From Sinorhizobium sp. B11 (GTDB taxonomy: Bacteria > Pseudomonadota > Alphaproteobacteria > Rhizobiales > Rhizobiaceae): a stretch of 64,000 nt of DNA. Of the stretch, positions 61,768 through 64,000 are shown piece after piece; the first letter of the stretch is position 1; the number at the start of each line of letters is the position of its first letter. The stretch covers positions 2,790,001-2,854,000 of the forward strand of contig CP091034.1 of the NCBI GenBank assembly GCA_039725955.1, read 5' to 3'. The notes beneath the pieces are model-generated. The model saw only the letters and a program-made list of their open reading frames with translations, ran no database searches and was not told the DNA's origin. Made by a program: the position numbers and the translations under genes.

Positions 61768-62532
61768 TCAGTAGGTCTTGAAGGAAGCGATCGAGCGCGT
61801 GATGTTGCGGTCGATATCATTGGGATTGTCGTGCTCGACGACGAAATGCTTGGCCTTGGTCTTTGCCTTGACGACCGGAAGCAGCTTCGCCCAGCCGATC
61901 GTGCCATGGCCGACATCGGCCCAGCCGCCCTCGTCCGTGGCTTCACCAGCCGGTGCGATATCCTTGACATGGACCGCGCTGATACGGTCACCGAGCTTTT
62001 CGACCCAAGCATAGGGATCGGCACCGCCGCGAACGACCCAGGCGATATCCGCTTCCCAGGTGATGCCGGGCGCACCTTCGAAGATGCGCTCGATCGGCAG
62101 CGAACCGTCCGAAAGCTTCACGAATTCGAAGTCGTGATTGTGCCAGCCGAATTCATAGCCCGCATCCTTGTAGGGCTTGCTCATTTCCTGCAGGCGCTTG
62201 CCGAAGGCGAGCCAGCCGGCTGCATCCGTCGGGCGCTGGTCGGGCATCAGGTGCGGCGCATAGATCGAATCCATGCCGAGGATCTTGGCGATCTGCAGCG
62301 ACTTCTCGACATTGCCGTCGAGGAAATCGGGGCTGAAATGGCCGGTCGCCATCACGAGGCCGTTCTTGTCGAGATCGGCGCGCAGGCTCTTGAGGCCAGC
62401 CTCATCGAGTTCCGCATAGATGCCGCCGAAACCTTCGACTTCGGCGTAACCCGCCTTGCCGAGCTTTTCGAAGATCGTCGAAAGCGGCGGGAAATTGCGG
62501 GCGCTATAGAGCTGATAGCTGAGCTTGGTCAT
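61768..62532 (-). CDS. Sugar phosphate isomerase/epimerase family TIM-barrel protein
   Basis: The 254-residue AP_endonuc_2-type protein shows LSYQLYSARNFPPLSTIFEK at the start, metal-ligand positions in EFGWHNHDFEFVKL, ITWEADIAWVVRGG and ISAVHVKDIAPAGE, and HFVVEHDNPNDIDRN near the C-terminus. GAGGAGGATGAC precedes ATG 62532. In such clusters it commonly isomerises a keto-sugar made by the Gfo/Idh enzyme. Confidence 0.9.
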   Translation of the reverse strand: MTKLSYQLYSARNFPPLSTIFEKLGKAGYAEVEGFGGIYAELDEAGLKSLRADLDKNGLVMATGHFSPDFLDGNVEKSLQIAKILGMDSIYAPHLMPDQRPTDAAGWLAFGKRLQEMSKPYKDAGYEFGWHNHDFEFVKLSDGSLPIERIFEGAPGITWEADIAWVVRGGADPYAWVEKLGDRISAVHVKDIAPAGEATDEGGWADVGHGTIGWAKLLPVVKAKTKAKHFVVEHDNPNDIDRNITRSIASFKTY

Positions 62533-62571
62533 GTCATCCTCCTCGGGCCTCGTGCCCGTTCTCACGTAAGA

Positions 62572-64000
62572 TCAATCTGCCGACTGGCAGGAATGCAGGT
62601 CATAGAAGCGGAATTCCGGCAGCTTGCCCTTTTCGAGAGGCTTTGCCGGGGTGAAGGTGATGCGGCGGCTTTCGCCGGCAGCCAGGTCGAAGGCATTGTC
62701 GGAATATTTGCCGTCAACATCCGTCTCGATCATCACGAAGAGCGCCAGGCCCTTGGCGGTGACGTCGAGGTCGATCGAGCCGTTCTCCTCGACGAATTCG
62801 CGGACAACGGAAAGACCCGCCGGCTCCAGTTCCAGCGCCTTGTAGGTGCCATTGACGAAATGCCCCTCGCCGCCCATGCCGTTCGAAGCGGTGAAGTGCC
62901 AGGCAAGCAGTGTGCCCTCCGGAATCTCCGACACGTCGAGCGTGGTGGCAGTGCAGGCCGCATCCGGCGCGCACATGGCCTGCAAATTCTTCAGATGCTT
63001 GCGCTCGCCCTTCATCGTCAGGATCGAGATCGAAAGATCGACGCTGACATCTTCAAGCGTGTCATTGACCAGCGAGAAGCGGATCGACTTGCCGTCCTCC
63101 GAGGGGATCGCGGCCACCGCCACCGGCTGGAAGAAGCGCTTGACGAGATAGTGCATCGCCTTCCAGCGCCCGCCGTAATCGAGGCTCGACCAGGACGCGA
63201 CCGGCCAGGTATCGTTGAGCTGCCAGTAGATCGTGCCCATGCAATGCGGCTTCAGCGAACGCCAGTATTCCACCGCCGTCTTGATCGCGAGACCCTGCTG
63301 GATCTGGCTGAGATAGACGAAATTCGGGAAATCCTTCGGGAAGCGGAAGTAGCGGAACATCGTGCCGGCAATGCGCTCGTTGCCGCCGGCATTCTTCTGG
63401 TGCAGTTCCATGACGGGCGATGCCACGTTCATGTCCTTGGCGTCGGCATAGGTCTTGATGACGGGCAGCGACGTGTAGGACTGGAAGCCGAACTCCGAGC
63501 AGAAGCGCGGGCGCACCGAGCGGTAATTGTCGAACGACTTGTTCTCGTGCCAGACCGACCAGTAGTGCATGTCGCCGGAACCATCGGCATGCCACGCATC
63601 GCCATAATCGAGATAGCCGGAGGCCGGGCTCGACGGCCACCAGAGGGCGCCGGGCAAAGCCTTCTTCACCGCCACTTCGATGGTGCGATTCAGGCGATCG
63701 TAGGAGACGAGATAGCGGTCACGATCCTTGCGGGACTCCTCGAACCAGGTGAGCGCGCCGACGAGCTCGTTATCGCCGCACCAGAGCGCAATCGAGGCAT
63801 GCGAAGAGAGCCGGCGAACCTGATAATCCACTTCGACTGCAACATTCTCCAGGAAATCCTCGGTCGAGGGATAGAGGTTGCAGGCGAACATGAAGTCCTG
63901 CCAGACCATGAGCCCGAGCCGGTCGCAGATATCGTAGAACCAGTCGTGTTCGTAGAAGCCACCGCCCCACACACGGATCATGTTCATGTTGGCGGCCTTG
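62572..64000 (-). CDS. GH2 beta-mannosidase-like protein, N-terminal part outside the window
   Basis: The visible C-terminal 475 residues are open to the right edge. They include NMIRVWGGGFYEHDWFYDIC, DRLGLMVWQDFMFACNLYPS, acid/base Glu in ALWCGDNELVGALTWF, and the nucleophile Glu in RFCSEFGFQSYTSLPVIKTY, then YWQLNDTWPVASWSSLDYGG. This pattern is typical of GH2 beta-mannosidases (about 820 residues in full). Likely cytoplasmic hydrolysis of mannan-derived oligosaccharides. It is the first visible gene of the operon continuing with the isomerase and oxidoreductase genes. Confidence 0.93.
   Translation of the reverse strand, partial: KAANMNMIRVWGGGFYEHDWFYDICDRLGLMVWQDFMFACNLYPSTEDFLENVAVEVDYQVRRLSSHASIALWCGDNELVGALTWFEESRKDRDRYLVSYDRLNRTIEVAVKKALPGALWWPSSPASGYLDYGDAWHADGSGDMHYWSVWHENKSFDNYRSVRPRFCSEFGFQSYTSLPVIKTYADAKDMNVASPVMELHQKNAGGNERIAGTMFRYFRFPKDFPNFVYLSQIQQGLAIKTAVEYWRSLKPHCMGTIYWQLNDTWPVASWSSLDYGGRWKAMHYLVKRFFQPVAVAAIPSEDGKSIRFSLVNDTLEDVSVDLSISILTMKGERKHLKNLQAMCAPDAACTATTLDVSEIPEGTLLAWHFTASNGMGGEGHFVNGTYKALELEPAGLSVVREFVEENGSIDLDVTAKGLALFVMIETDVDGKYSDNAFDLAAGESRRITFTPAKPLEKGKLPEFRFYDLHSCQSAD

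Overview
The window looks like chromosomal or chromid DNA of a Rhizobium-group alphaproteobacterium. The base composition is GC-rich and the intergenic regions carry rhizobial-style palindromic repeats. It also holds DUF982 and DUF1127 small proteins, a KaiC-like ATPase, a MucR/Rhizobium-type mix of LysR, TetR and VOC genes, and an alphaproteobacterial Zur/Znu locus and ECF/NrsF pair. I saw no tRNA, rRNA, CRISPR array or intact insertion sequence. The organism assignment is inferred from gene content.

Layout. 1-4.3 kb: a truncated methyltransferase, then a KaiC-like ATPase followed by a hybrid histidine kinase. 4.3-12.7 kb: small metabolic and detoxification genes, LysR regulators, an ABC exporter, an orphan response regulator and the wreck of its HWE-type kinase. 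12.7-16.6 kb: a methyltransferase divergent from an iron-complex ABC importer. 16.6-22.7 kb: stress protein, epoxide-hydrolase-like proteins, nitrilase and phosphatase. 22.9-27.0 kb: a bufferin-type copper RiPP operon (DUF2282 precursor, DUF692 MNIO, DUF2063 partner, DoxX) followed by an ECF sigma factor and NrsF-type anti-sigma factor. The same GTAACA-N16-CGWA signature lies before both units. 27-32 kb: small hypotheticals, a gene-poor stretch with an orphan terminator, and an MFS exporter. 32-47.4 kb: redox enzymes, regulators, a frameshifted hydrolase, a chemoreceptor, a badly decayed L,D-transpeptidase, a DUF4405 membrane protein behind twin palindromes, and a TetR/aldo-keto reductase pair with twin operators. 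47.7-53 kb: a zinc-starvation regulon (zur, znuB, znuC, znuA, a COG0523 GTPase and a coupled 59-residue CxCxxC mini-protein) with visible Zur boxes. 53-57 kb: HPP/CBS protein, LysR, 5-formyl-THF cyclo-ligase, RcnB-like protein. 57-64 kb: a minus-strand plant-glycan catabolic cluster (GH2 mannosidase, sugar isomerase, Gfo/Idh oxidoreductase, aldo-keto reductase, GH43).

Functional themes are metal homeostasis (ferric complex uptake, copper-binding RiPP, zinc uptake and allocation), small-molecule detoxification under LysR/TetR control, and hemicellulose use. Several genes are decaying: an SDR fragment, an HWE kinase, an alpha/beta hydrolase with an 8-bp duplication, and an L,D-transpeptidase.
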